A stretch of DNA of 29,666 nt, taken from JANWLD01 sp036276695 (GTDB taxonomy: Bacteria > Patescibacteriota > Saccharimonadia > Saccharimonadales > 2-12-FULL-41-12). The position numbers and the translations under genes were made by a program. The notes beneath the pieces were generated by a model, which had not been told where the DNA came from, did not search any database, and was given only the letters and a program-made list of their open reading frames with translations. The stretch is from the NCBI GenBank assembly GCA_036276695.1, contig DASUOI010000044.1:1-29666 (forward strand), read 5' to 3'. This document shows, in pieces, positions 6,976 through 14,388 of the stretch; the first letter of the stretch is position 1, and each line of letters begins with the position of its first letter.

Positions 6976-7185
6976 CAGAGCAACGCACCTCTCTGGCCTA
7001 CTTCCGAACAGAGTTCGAAACTCTGCCAGAGTTCTTGGCGCATATTAATATTTTCTTCTCCGATACTCCTTCTTCGTACCTTAATGTACGAATCAGTCCG
7101 TTTCTCAAAGAAAAATAATAATCTGCATCCAAGTGCGTAGGCTCTGATCATATATATAATTAAAGCACAAGCTTTAAAAGTCCAA
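6976..7185 (-). promoter_or_regulatory. Promoter and structured leader of the GspE/PilB-type ATPase gene
   Basis: The gap before the ATPase gene probably carries its promoter on the minus strand (TTGGAC 7180-7185, 17 bp, TAATTA 7157-7162) and a leader of about 175 nt. The leader holds two stable hairpins: 7073-7079/7086-7092 (7 bp) and 7009-7015/7019-7025 (CAGAGTT/AACTCTG). An outer helix, 6991-6997/7025-7031 (CTCTGGC/GCCAGAG), ends next to the AGAGGTG ribosome binding site. Translation control by this structure is a guess. A 100-residue reading frame spanning it lies mostly antisense to the methyltransferase and looks fortuitous. Confidence 0.4.
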
Positions 7186-7193
7186 AAGAAAGT

Positions 7194-7199
7194 TATACT
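7194..7199 (+). promoter_or_regulatory. -10 box of the SpoU methyltransferase gene
   Basis: TATACT ends 10 nt before the ATG at 7210, giving a predicted leader of about 4 nt. No good -35 is seen 16-18 bp upstream (only a TTTAAA at 15 bp). Confidence 0.5.
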
Positions 7200-7209
7200 G
7201 TGTATTAGA

Positions 7210-7707
7210 ATGTCTGAGATAGTTGTCATAGCCCACAATATAAGAAGTTCCCACAATATAGGCGCTATATTTCGCACCTGCGAAGGCTTAGGGGTAGGAA
7301 AACTTATTCTAAGCGGTTATAGCCCGTACCCTAAAAAACCGAACGATAAGCGTTTGCCGCATTTAATCGCAAGGGCAGAAAGAGGGATAAACAAAACCGC
7401 CTTAGGCGCGCAAAATTCTCTAAAATGGGAGCGCTCCGGCAACGTATTAACAACGATTGCTAAGTTAAAACTCAAAGGTTATGCCATAGCGGCCCTTGAG
7501 CAATCCGAACAAAGTATAGAGCTTAGCGAATATAAACCTGCGGGAAAAATAGCCCTCATATTGGGAAATGAGATAGAGGGTATGGACAAAGAGATTCTCG
7601 ACATCTCAGACGTAGTGGTTGAGATAGCGATGAAAGGCAAGAAAGAGTCTTTCAACGTATCGATCGCAGCAGCTATGTGTTTATATAAACTTACATCTAT
7701 TAAGTGA
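7210..7707 (+). CDS. SpoU/TrmH-family RNA 2'-O-methyltransferase
   Basis: SAM-dependent 2'-O-ribose methylation of tRNA or rRNA by a trefoil-knot (SPOUT) enzyme. At 165 residues it is the minimal catalytic domain without an N-terminal substrate-binding extension. All three SpoU motifs are present: NIRSSHNIGAIFRTCEGLG (motif 1, with the catalytic Arg), ALILGNEIEGM (motif 2) and MKGKKESFNVSIAAAMCLY (motif 3). The size suggests a TrmL/TrmH-like tRNA enzyme, but the target nucleotide cannot be told from sequence. The gene is followed 25 bp later by the CAP-domain gene on the same strand. Confidence 0.88.
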   Translation: MSEIVVIAHNIRSSHNIGAIFRTCEGLGVGKLILSGYSPYPKKPNDKRLPHLIARAERGINKTALGAQNSLKWERSGNVLTTIAKLKLKGYAIAALEQSEQSIELSEYKPAGKIALILGNEIEGMDKEILDISDVVVEIAMKGKKESFNVSIAAAMCLYKLTSIK

Positions 7708-7732
7708 TAAAATATTAATAGTAGATATTAAA

Positions 7733-8608
7733 ATGAGCAAACACCAACAAAAATTCAAAGACCCTTATACGCTAAAGCGCCGCAAAACTTTTAAGAGCCA
7801 CTCCGACAGGTACAAGAAAGTCTATCATCCATATTTGCCGGCAATTCTAATCTTTATTTTAAGCTTGGCTATCTTCACTACAACATCCAGATCGACCGAA
7901 CAGGTCTTGAGCGCCGCTACGGATATATCTGCCAGTAAATTACTCGTCGAGACCAATGAAGTCAGATCCGAAAATGGAGCGGCTGAACTTGAGTTTGATG
8001 ATCTTTTGGGTGAAGCAGCGCAAAATAAAGCAGACGACATGGCCAAACGGGATTATTGGTCGCACAATACCCCTGACGGAAAACAACCTTGGCAATTCAT
8101 TAATAACCAAGGCTATAGATATTCCATAGCTTCAGAAAATCTGGCATTTGGCTTCAATAGCGCAGAAGAGGCTATAGATGCCTGGATGAAAAGTGATTCC
8201 CACAGAAAAGCAATGCTGGACAAATCGGTAAACGATGTCGGCTTCGGTATAAGCACCAGCCTTGACTATCAAGACAAAGGCGCCCAAACGATTATAGTTG
8301 CCATGTATGCCAGCCCTCAGGTAGCCGGCGTAGCTAACACATATGAAAATTTATTTACACATAACGAAGAAAAAGTAACATTCGCTCAGTCCATAAGCAG
8401 CTTTAACAATACTTTAACGACATTCATCATCGGCGGCTTAGCTGGAGGCTTGGTAATGTTCATTTTTGCGAAAAACATGGTGCTTATCCGTAAAAAATAC
8501 AAGAAAGGTAAAAACTTTATACTCCATCATCCGGCCTACGATTTGACCGCTCTGTCGGTTATCGTGCTGCTGGTCGTACTTTCGCGAACATCCGGCTTTA
8601 TTCAGTAA
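7733..8608 (+). CDS. Membrane-anchored CAP/SCP-domain protein
   Basis: The 291-residue protein has a basic cytoplasmic N-terminus (residues 1-34), a membrane helix around 35-52 and an extracytoplasmic CAP (SCP/PR1-like) domain at about 70-205. Two further membrane helices follow, near 225-247 and 268-286. CAP hallmarks are DYWSHNTPDG, SENLAFG, and DAWMKSDSHRKAML with the conserved His and Trp. Bacterial CAP proteins are surface or spore-associated proteins, mostly without known biochemistry. Two C-terminal membrane helices are unusual, since many CAP proteins end with the domain or have only an N-terminal anchor. A possible extended -10, TG-A-TAAAAT at 7705-7713, precedes it; no Shine-Dalgarno sequence is visible. 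Surface exposure could suit a host-attached organism, but that is inference. Confidence 0.85.
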   Translation: MSKHQQKFKDPYTLKRRKTFKSHSDRYKKVYHPYLPAILIFILSLAIFTTTSRSTEQVLSAATDISASKLLVETNEVRSENGAAELEFDDLLGEAAQNKADDMAKRDYWSHNTPDGKQPWQFINNQGYRYSIASENLAFGFNSAEEAIDAWMKSDSHRKAMLDKSVNDVGFGISTSLDYQDKGAQTIIVAMYASPQVAGVANTYENLFTHNEEKVTFAQSISSFNNTLTTFIIGGLAGGLVMFIFAKNMVLIRKKYKKGKNFILHHPAYDLTALSVIVLLVVLSRTSGFIQ

Positions 8609-8675
8609 GCGCTTCGTTCATCATTGATGAAAACTTATTTTCAAAAAATATTGAATTTATTTCATTTTTTTTGAT

Positions 8676-8750
8676 CCGTTTGGGAGGTGAGCAGCCAGAG
8701 AAAATTGCATATTTTCCCTGCGTGATGAGAGGAGGAGTCACCTCATCTCA
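8676..8750. other. Intergenic hairpin element between convergent genes
   Basis: Downstream of both the CAP gene and dnaE, GAGGTGA (8684-8690) pairs with TCACCTC (8738-8744). These enclose GCAG/CTGC (8691-8694/8718-8721) and GAAAAT/ATTTTC (8700-8705/8711-8716). A competing helix uses GATGAG (8724-8729) with CTCATC (8742-8747). It may be a transcription end signal or a small RNA. No U-tract follows on either strand at the correct distance, so it is not a canonical intrinsic terminator. The preceding 8609-8675 is AT-rich with only weak hairpins. Confidence 0.35.
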
Positions 8751-8756
8751 TAAACT

Positions 8757-11700
8757 TTAGTGGAGTTTTATAGTGTCTTTGCCGAATATAGAATCCAGTT
8801 CCGAAAGTAGACTATCGTTGGGTTCTACCCGGGAAGGAATCTTAATAATCTGCCTGTCTCGGTCCGGTCCCACCACTAAAACAATCTCCATATCGCCAGG
8901 ATGAACGTCTATGGTTTCTTTAAGCTTAGATAGCTTTTGTTCATCACCCGTATCTTGAAGCCTTATATATAGTCGCTTGGGCTTCGGCGGTTCATAATCA
9001 TTTTCATCCAAATTAATTTCTTCGACTGTTTCAACTATAATTTTCGCTTCAGATGTATTGCCATCTTTATCCTTAGAAGATATTTTTCCGCCGACAAGAA
9101 TAATCTTATCCCTTTCCCAGACATGCTCGCTCTTAGCCAGCACACCGGGAAAAGCAATCAGCTCTATTTCTGATTCCATGTCAGCCAATTTAATAAACGC
9201 CATTTTTTGGCCGGTTTTAGTAATTATTTCTTTCTTCTCTGTTATCGATCCGCCTATCTTGACGTTTTGCTCTCTTGTTATGTTGGCCAATTCCTTAATG
9301 GGGGTGGCAGTTTGTCTGAGTACCTCTTCGTACTCGCTTAGGGGGTGGCTGGAAAGGTATATGCCAAGGAGCTCTCTTTCCCATTTCAGGTTCTGGTTAC
9401 CATTGTCGACATCAACAGGCTTTAGGGTAAAGCTAACATTCAGTCCGGGTTCATCTACTGACGAACCAAAAAGATCAGTCTGTCCGCTGCTGGCTTGCTT
9501 CTGGTATCTTGAGGCATAAGCAAGCATATTCTCAATGTTTTCAACTAGTACGCCTCTGTCTCCCAAGCTATCAAAAGCACCAGACTTTACCAGACTGTCT
9601 AATGCTTTTTTATTAATGACTCCGGAATTAAACTTCTTCAGAAACTGTTCAAGGTTAGTAAATCCGCCAATTTCCTTTCTGGCCTTGATTATTTCATCGA
9701 CTACGCCAGTGCCGACATTTTTTATAGCATTCATGCCGAAACGTATGCTCTCTTTGTCTTTTTGGTGTATGACTGCAAACCGCCCGTAAGATTCATTTAT
9801 GTCCGGCGGTAACACGTCTATGCCCATTGACCGGCATTCTGATATCTCTATTGCCAGCCTATCGCTGTCGTCATAGTCGCTTGTCATCAATGCCGCCATA
9901 AATGCCGCCGGATAATGCGCTTTCAAATAAGCCGTTTGATAAGCTATCGACGCATAACAAGCTGAATGAGCCTTATTAAAACAATAGTTAGCAAACTCTT
10001 CCAGCTCGTCCCAGAATTTTTCCATCATTTTACGGTCAGCCCCGCTATGCTTTATACCCCCTTCAATAAAGTCAGGTTTAACTTTTTTCAGTAAAGAAGA
10101 AATCTTTTTACCGACAGCTTTTCGCAATGTGTCCGCTTGGCCGCCGCTAAAACCGCACAAGTCTTTGCTGATTTGCATAAACTGTTCCTGATAAACAAGT
10201 ACGCCGTATGTTTCTTTTAAGGCAGATTCTAGTTTAGGGTGCATATATTCAATTTTTTTCTTGCCGTGTTTTCGGGCGATAAAATCATCTATCCATTGCA
10301 TCGGTCCAGGCCTATAAAGCGCGTTCATCGCTATCAGATCATCCAGCACATTCGGCTTTAGCTCCTTTAGGTATCTCTTCATCCCCGCAGATTCAAACTG
10401 GAACACCCCTGTGGTATCTCCTCTTTGGAAAAGCTCGAAAGTTTTCTTGTCATCCAAAGGAATATTGCTGATATCTATGTCCTCGCCATAAACTTTTTTT
10501 ATAATTTTTAGCGAATTCTTGATAATAGTAAGGTTTGAAAGACCGAGGAAATCAATCTTAAGCAAACCGATTTCCTCAATAGGCCCCATGGAATACTGGG
10601 TTGATACTACGCCCTTTTGCGCCATTTCCAGCGGGGTAAATTTGACTATCTCGTCCGGTGCAATCACTACTCCGGCAGCATGAACACCATGGCTTCGTAT
10701 GGTGCCTTCAAGCTTTATAGCTAGATCAAATACTCTTTTAGCGGTTTCATTTTCTTTGTACTCGCGCTTTAAATCGGAATTATCATTTAACGATTTTTCT
10801 AACGGAATGTGCCTTCCCTGAACCGGCGGAGGAATCATTTTCGCCAAACGGTCCGCTTCGGCATATGGTACCTGAAGGACTCTTGCTACATCGCGAACGG
10901 CGTTCCTGGCCGCCATCCGGCCAAAAGTGACTATATTCGCTACTTTCTCCTCACCGTACTTTTTAACGCAGTAATTTATCACTTCATCCCGTCTCGTATC
11001 CTGGATGTCTATATCGAAATCCGGCATTGAGATTCTATCCGGGTTTAAGAATCTTTCAAATAGCAACCCGTATTCCAAGGGGTCAAGCTCCGTAATCCTC
11101 AATCCGTAAGCTACTATCGAGCCAGCGCCGCTGCCCCGACCTGGGCCAAATATTATGCCTTTATCTTTGCCCCACTGTATAAAATCCGACACTATTAAAA
11201 AATAGCCGGAGAACCCCATGCGATTTATTATCCCCAGCTCATATTCAGCGCGTTTAATAATATTTGCCGGAAGTTGTTTTTTTGCATTTGCGATGGTTTT
11301 TTCAGGTTCGGAATCCGTGTATTTTCGCACCAGTCCTTCAAAGGTTAACTTTTCAAGGTAAGACTTTTCTGTTTCGCCTTTTGGTACATCAAATTTCGGA
11401 ATCAAGTAATTCCCAAGTTTGATTTCGACATTACATCTGTCGGCAACCTCTTTTGTGTTCGTAATAGAATCTGGGTGCGTTTTACCCCATCGGGCTATTA
11501 TGTCCTTCGGGTCGGCAACATTAAGTTCAAAATTAGCCAAACTCATTCTGTTTTCATCGCTTAGAAATGAACCCGTCTGTACGCAAAGCAGAATCTCATG
11601 TGCTTCCTGGTCGTCTTTTTTTAAATAATGCGCATCACCTGTAATTACTGTTTTGATTTTTAATTGCTCAGCTATTTTGAAGCTTTGTTTATTAACTTTA

Positions 11701-12314
11701 GTTTGTTCGCCCCATGAGCTTGGATGTTCCTTGTGCCCATGGTCTTGAATCTCTATGTAATACCTGTCGCCGAATATCTTTTTATACCACTTTGCAACCT
11801 CAACAGCTTGTTCGTATTGTTCTTGGCGCAGTGCATCCCCCAGTTCGCTGCTGATACATCCTGATATAGCAATGATTCCATCCGAATATTTTTCGAGTGT
11901 TTCCCGATCTATCCTGGGTTTATAGTAAAAGCCTTCCAAATGAGCGATAGTTGAAAGCTTCATTAGGTTCTGGTAGCCGGTGTTATCCATGGCTAACAAG
12001 ATGATGTGGTAATACTGCTTATCAAAAGCCGGGTCTTTATCTGACAATTTTCTCGGAGCAATGTATGCTTCTACTCCGATAATTGGCTTAATGCTTTTCT
12101 TCTTGGCTTCGTCGTATAGATCTATTACGCCGGAAAGAGTACCGTGGTCAGTTATAGCAACCGCGTCCATACCCATTTCTTTGACGCTTTCCACAAGTTT
12201 AGGGACTTTGGTCAGACCATCAAGAAGGCTGTACTCCGTGTGGTTATGCAAATGAACAAAATCTGATGATTTTACGTCTTTGTTTTTGACCGAACCTTTT
12301 TCTTTTTTCGGCAT
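8757..12314 (-). CDS. dnaE: DNA polymerase III alpha subunit
   Basis: Replicative DNA polymerase catalytic subunit, 1185 residues, close to the usual DnaE length. Domains in order: an N-terminal PHP domain (HNHTEYSLLDG, ITDHGTLSG, GVEAYIAPR, TGDAHYL, with its metal-binding His/Asp residues apparently intact, so proofreading or phosphatase activity is possible); palm and thumb with GPGRGSGAGSIVAY; the catalytic Asp pair in MPDFDIDIQDTRRD and the third Asp in LLKIDFLGLSN; fingers (ALYRPGPMQWIDDFI, GVLVYQEQFM, FNKAHSACYA); a helix-hairpin-helix region (GMNAIKNVGTGV); and a C-terminal OB domain (VKIGGSITEKKEII). It is monocistronic, with a leader of about 17 nt and a weak GAGGG ribosome binding site. 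No dnaQ-like exonuclease gene is adjacent. Confidence 0.97.
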   Translation of the reverse strand: MPKKEKGSVKNKDVKSSDFVHLHNHTEYSLLDGLTKVPKLVESVKEMGMDAVAITDHGTLSGVIDLYDEAKKKSIKPIIGVEAYIAPRKLSDKDPAFDKQYYHIILLAMDNTGYQNLMKLSTIAHLEGFYYKPRIDRETLEKYSDGIIAISGCISSELGDALRQEQYEQAVEVAKWYKKIFGDRYYIEIQDHGHKEHPSSWGEQTKVNKQSFKIAEQLKIKTVITGDAHYLKKDDQEAHEILLCVQTGSFLSDENRMSLANFELNVADPKDIIARWGKTHPDSITNTKEVADRCNVEIKLGNYLIPKFDVPKGETEKSYLEKLTFEGLVRKYTDSEPEKTIANAKKQLPANIIKRAEYELGIINRMGFSGYFLIVSDFIQWGKDKGIIFGPGRGSGAGSIVAYGLRITELDPLEYGLLFERFLNPDRISMPDFDIDIQDTRRDEVINYCVKKYGEEKVANIVTFGRMAARNAVRDVARVLQVPYAEADRLAKMIPPPVQGRHIPLEKSLNDNSDLKREYKENETAKRVFDLAIKLEGTIRSHGVHAAGVVIAPDEIVKFTPLEMAQKGVVSTQYSMGPIEEIGLLKIDFLGLSNLTIIKNSLKIIKKVYGEDIDISNIPLDDKKTFELFQRGDTTGVFQFESAGMKRYLKELKPNVLDDLIAMNALYRPGPMQWIDDFIARKHGKKKIEYMHPKLESALKETYGVLVYQEQFMQISKDLCGFSGGQADTLRKAVGKKISSLLKKVKPDFIEGGIKHSGADRKMMEKFWDELEEFANYCFNKAHSACYASIAYQTAYLKAHYPAAFMAALMTSDYDDSDRLAIEISECRSMGIDVLPPDINESYGRFAVIHQKDKESIRFGMNAIKNVGTGVVDEIIKARKEIGGFTNLEQFLKKFNSGVINKKALDSLVKSGAFDSLGDRGVLVENIENMLAYASRYQKQASSGQTDLFGSSVDEPGLNVSFTLKPVDVDNGNQNLKWERELLGIYLSSHPLSEYEEVLRQTATPIKELANITREQNVKIGGSITEKKEIITKTGQKMAFIKLADMESEIELIAFPGVLAKSEHVWERDKIILVGGKISSKDKDGNTSEAKIIVETVEEINLDENDYEPPKPKRLYIRLQDTGDEQKLSKLKETIDVHPGDMEIVLVVGPDRDRQIIKIPSRVEPNDSLLSELDSIFGKDTIKLH

Positions 12315-12338
12315 TTTCCCTCGACTTTTCTATCGGAT

Positions 12339-12344
12339 ATTATA
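12339..12344 (-). promoter_or_regulatory. -10 box of dnaE
   Basis: A perfect TATAAT on the minus strand lies 24 nt before the dnaE ATG, so the leader should be about 17 nt. A GAGGG ribosome binding site precedes the ATG. The -35 region is A/T-rich without a clear TTGACA. Confidence 0.6.
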
Positions 12345-12360
12345 ACTCAGATTTTTTTAA

Positions 12361-12488
12361 AATTCTGTTGTAAAGAAATCTTCTTTGTTCTTTTTCAAAG
12401 AACCAGATATTTCTTTCAGTAAAGAAACAAACCCCTTCTTCCTGCGAAGAAGCAAGCCCCAATATTTTTGAATCAGCAAAAATATTGG
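12361..12488. other. Run of four short hairpins upstream of dnaE
   Basis: This is the left part of the long gene-free stretch 12315-12924. It contains four consecutive perfect hairpins: 12381-12387/12396-12402 (TTCTTTG/CAAAGAA), 12410-12416/12421-12427 (TTTCTTT/AAAGAAA), 12435-12440/12447-12452 (CTTCTT/AAGAAG) and 12459-12469/12478-12488 (11 bp, CCAATATTTTT/AAAAATATTGG). On the minus strand the third is followed by GGGGTTTGTTTCTTT, so it may end transcription from the metal-transporter gene. No protein-coding frame is supported here. Confidence 0.45.
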
Positions 12489-12499
12489 ATAAAAACTGA

Positions 12500-12674
12500 C
12501 AGGCAGTGCCAAAACATTACTAATCTGAGATACCAGGGTTGTCCGTGAAACAAAAAAACGACCTTTCAGGATCGGTTTAGCTCTTTATCTACTTTTATGG
12601 ACAAGAACTAAACTAGCTTTTGTTTCAATGACTCGGGCAACCCTGATTCAGATTAATCAGTTTTGACAAGCCTG
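12500..12674 (+). ncRNA. Candidate long-hairpin RNA or DNA element, first of two
   Basis: A 175-nt segment folds into one extended hairpin with regularly spaced helices: 12500-12504/12670-12674 (CAGGC/GCCTG), 12510-12515/12660-12665 (CAAAAC/GTTTTG), 12521-12528/12648-12655 (TAATCTGA/TCAGATTA), 12534-12541/12638-12645 (CAGGGTTG/CAACCCTG), 12546-12555/12618-12627 (TGAAACAAAA/TTTTGTTTCA) and 12574-12580/12608-12614. The loops between helices are asymmetric, as in a structured RNA rather than a simple palindrome. The strand is a weak choice, based on one G-U pair and opposed by one A-C mismatch. I recognise no Rfam-type class. No promoter is obvious on either strand. A mobile-element remnant is the main alternative. 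Confidence 0.5.
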
Positions 12675-12677
12675 GGC

Positions 12678-12908
12678 GCTGAGACCAACCCCGGTATAAA
12701 ATTCTATACATCTGCAGAAACCGATTGTGATTTTTCTTCTGGAAACTGAGTCAAGCCGAAAAGCTAGCCCAACTTCATCCTAAATATGAAAAAGTTGGGC
12801 CGACCGAAGAGAGTTTTTTCGGCACAGTTTCAGGGGAAAAATTACAGTAGCGTTTTGAAGCCGTATAGGAATTTTATACCGGGGTTGGTTTGAGGGTAAG
12901 ACTCAGAG
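12678..12908 (+). ncRNA. Candidate long-hairpin RNA or DNA element, second of two
   Basis: The arms 12685-12704 and 12869-12888 are perfectly complementary over 20 bp and extend by TATA/TATA (12705-12708/12864-12867) across a bulged G. Past an open internal loop (12709-12725 against 12847-12863) come 12726-12736/12836-12846 (11 bp, one G-U), 12742-12748/12825-12831 (GAAACTG/CAGTTTC), 12755-12762/12816-12823 (GCCGAAAA/TTTTCGGC) and 12767-12775/12792-12800 (GCCCAACTT/AAGTTGGGC) with a 16-nt loop. GCTGAG 12678-12683 may also pair with CTCAGAGC at 12902-12908. A long rod with a central bubble resembles the shape of 6S RNA, but shape alone does not establish it. Two G-U pairs favour the plus strand. 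A miniature inverted-repeat element is the other option, though I see no flanking target duplication. Confidence 0.52.
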
Positions 12909-12924
12909 CTGAGGGCTACAGAAG

Positions 12925-13641
12925 CTAGACGGCAACATTGAATAACCTACCTATGAGATAGGTTATTGTCATTGCGATTGCGCCCCAAAGGACCACTCTT
13001 TTTATAGCGACCCTAGCTTTTGCCTGCCCTGCACGCGCACTTAAGTAGCCGGTCACAATAAGAGCGAAAATCACTGAAGCAAACGTAAGCGGTATCCTTA
13101 AAGATTCCGGAGGTAAGAGTATCGCCGCTAGTGGAATAGCAGCCCCAGAAATAAACGCCGCAGCGGATGCAAACGCCGCATGATAAGGATTTGTAAGGTC
13201 ATTAGGATCAATACCAAGTTCAATTTCCAGATGCGCTTGGAGCGGGTCGTGAGCCGTTAATTCTTTTGCTACTTGTTTGGCGGTTTTTTCAGAAAGACCT
13301 TTTTTCTCATACATTCCCTCCAGCTCTTTTAATTCTTCTTCGGGGAAATTCTCCAACTCGTATTTTTCCATGTTTATCTGTGCTTTCTCGCTATCGCTCT
13401 GCGAGCTTACAGACACATATTCTCCGGCAGCCATAGATATAGCTCCAGCTACTATTCCAGCAACGCCGGCCGTCAAAATCACAGATATATTAGTTGTGGC
13501 ACTGGCTACGCCTACTACTAGACCTGATATAGATACTATGCCGTCATTCGCACCCAAAACAGCCGCTCTTAACCAGTTAAGTTTGCTTGAGCTGAAGTTT
13601 CCGTGAAATTCCGGGTGCACTACATCATTATCTTTTGCCAT
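12925..13641 (-). CDS. VIT1/CCC1-family iron/manganese transporter
   Basis: Integral membrane transporter for Fe2+ or Mn2+, 238 residues, five membrane helices expected. The first helix region carries the family signature LRAAVLGANDGIVSISGLVVGVA; the second includes GAISMAAGEYVSVSSQSD, with the conserved Met and Glu of the metal path. A cytoplasmic Glu-rich loop (EKYELENFPEEELKELEGMYEKKG) matches the metal-binding domain of VIT proteins. C-terminal helices (HAAFASAAAFISGAAIPL onward) complete the fold. It is the last gene of the leftward run starting upstream at gatC, 30 bp after the YtxH gene; whether it is cotranscribed is unclear. Metal specificity cannot be read from sequence. Confidence 0.9.
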   Translation of the reverse strand: MAKDNDVVHPEFHGNFSSSKLNWLRAAVLGANDGIVSISGLVVGVASATTNISVILTAGVAGIVAGAISMAAGEYVSVSSQSDSEKAQINMEKYELENFPEEELKELEGMYEKKGLSEKTAKQVAKELTAHDPLQAHLEIELGIDPNDLTNPYHAAFASAAAFISGAAIPLAAILLPPESLRIPLTFASVIFALIVTGYLSARAGQAKARVAIKRVVLWGAIAMTITYLIGRLFNVAV

Positions 13642-13671
13642 AGTTTATTTTGACCCTGCAGGACTTCCAGT

Positions 13672-14070
13672 TTATTTCTTTAAAAAGGTTGATAAATTAG
13701 ACTTTGCTTTCTTAGCTTCTTCCAGCATATCTTTCAAGTCCGGATCAGTTGCCTCTCCGCTATGAATAGCGCTTATTATCATCTTGACCTTTTGCTTGGT
13801 TTTTTTTGAATTTTCCAACTGCTTCTTAAACTCTTCATCGACTTTTATCTTAGATTTCTTAACCCTTGTTTCGCTCTCTTTTATTAGGTTTTGTAACTCG
13901 CTATATAACTGCTTCAATTGCTTTTCGCCGTCTACTCTGGCTTTTGAAGCTGATGAAGATATTTTTTTTCTTGTTCGCTTGCCACTTCTAGGAGCCGTTA
14001 AAATTCCCGCGAGGTAGCCAGCACCAGCTGCAATAAGTGCACCTAAGGCCCATTTACTCTCTTTTTTCAT
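13672..14070 (-). CDS. YtxH-domain membrane-associated protein
   Basis: The 132-residue protein has one N-terminal membrane helix (about residues 7-25, ALGALIAAGAGYLAGILTAP) followed directly by the YtxH hallmark TAPRSGKRTRKKI. The rest is a Lys/Glu-rich, probably coiled-coil segment. YtxH-like proteins are small membrane-anchored proteins linked to general stress in Firmicutes; no activity is known. A GAGGAG ribosome binding site 7 nt before the ATG confirms the start. It follows the gene at 14081 by 10 bp and pairs with it functionally, since YtxH and DUF948-like proteins often occur together. Confidence 0.75.
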   Translation of the reverse strand: MKKESKWALGALIAAGAGYLAGILTAPRSGKRTRKKISSSASKARVDGEKQLKQLYSELQNLIKESETRVKKSKIKVDEEFKKQLENSKKTKQKVKMIISAIHSGEATDPDLKDMLEEAKKAKSNLSTFLKK

Positions 14071-14080
14071 ACGGCTCTCC

Positions 14081-14359
14081 TCAGTCCTTTCTTTTTCTTT
14101 TAGTTTTACCGGCAGCTTTTGTCACGTAATCGCTTATATTGGAAACAAGTTTAACGAACGCCACTGGTGTAGCGGTTTTTTCAAAGAAAGAAGCTATGTG
14201 CTCCGCCTTGTCCACTGCCTGTTCGGCATGGTCAACAATACGTTTTATCTGGCTGACTATCTGAATTATCTTAACTAGTAATATGATGCCGAGAAGAAGA
14301 AACAGACCCAGCATTACCGAAAGCAAAATTACTAAAGATTCAAACCAAACATCATTCAT
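14081..14359 (-). CDS. Small single-pass membrane protein, DUF948-like
   Basis: 92 residues: an N-terminal membrane helix (about residues 8-31, VILLSVMLGLFLLLGIILLV), then an amphipathic helix (VSQIKRIVDHAEQAVDKAEHIASFF) and a very basic C-terminus (GKTKRKRKD). This layout resembles DUF948 proteins, which often neighbour YtxH genes, but the match is by architecture rather than by a decisive motif. A strong -10 box lies 13 nt upstream between galU and this gene, so it can be transcribed separately from galU. Confidence 0.6.
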   Translation of the reverse strand: MNDVWFESLVILLSVMLGLFLLLGIILLVKIIQIVSQIKRIVDHAEQAVDKAEHIASFFEKTATPVAFVKLVSNISDYVTKAAGKTKRKRKD

Positions 14360-14372
14360 AATTACAATTTAA

Positions 14373-14378
14373 ATTATA
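14373..14378 (-). promoter_or_regulatory. -10 box of the DUF948-like/YtxH gene pair
   Basis: A perfect TATAAT on the minus strand sits in the 29-bp gap after galU, 13 nt before the ATG at 14359. The predicted leader is about 6 nt, without a Shine-Dalgarno sequence. Confidence 0.6.
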
Positions 14379-14388
14379 TACTATTTAG

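Noticed and set aside
6975..7277. A 100-residue minus-strand reading frame ending at the ATPase start
   Set aside because: It is largely antisense to the start of the SpoU methyltransferase gene, has no ribosome binding site or family resemblance, and spans the hairpins of the leader.
8676..8705. Possible small SRP (4.5S) RNA because of a GTGAGCAGCCAGAG string
   Set aside because: The conserved GGAA partner of the SRP domain IV loop is missing opposite AGCAGCC, and the surrounding helix is different.
12315..12924. tmRNA or RNase P RNA in the long gene-free region
   Set aside because: I searched by eye for the tmRNA ends and the RNase P signatures (GAGGAAAGTC, ACAGA) and found none. The fold is two long rods rather than either known architecture.
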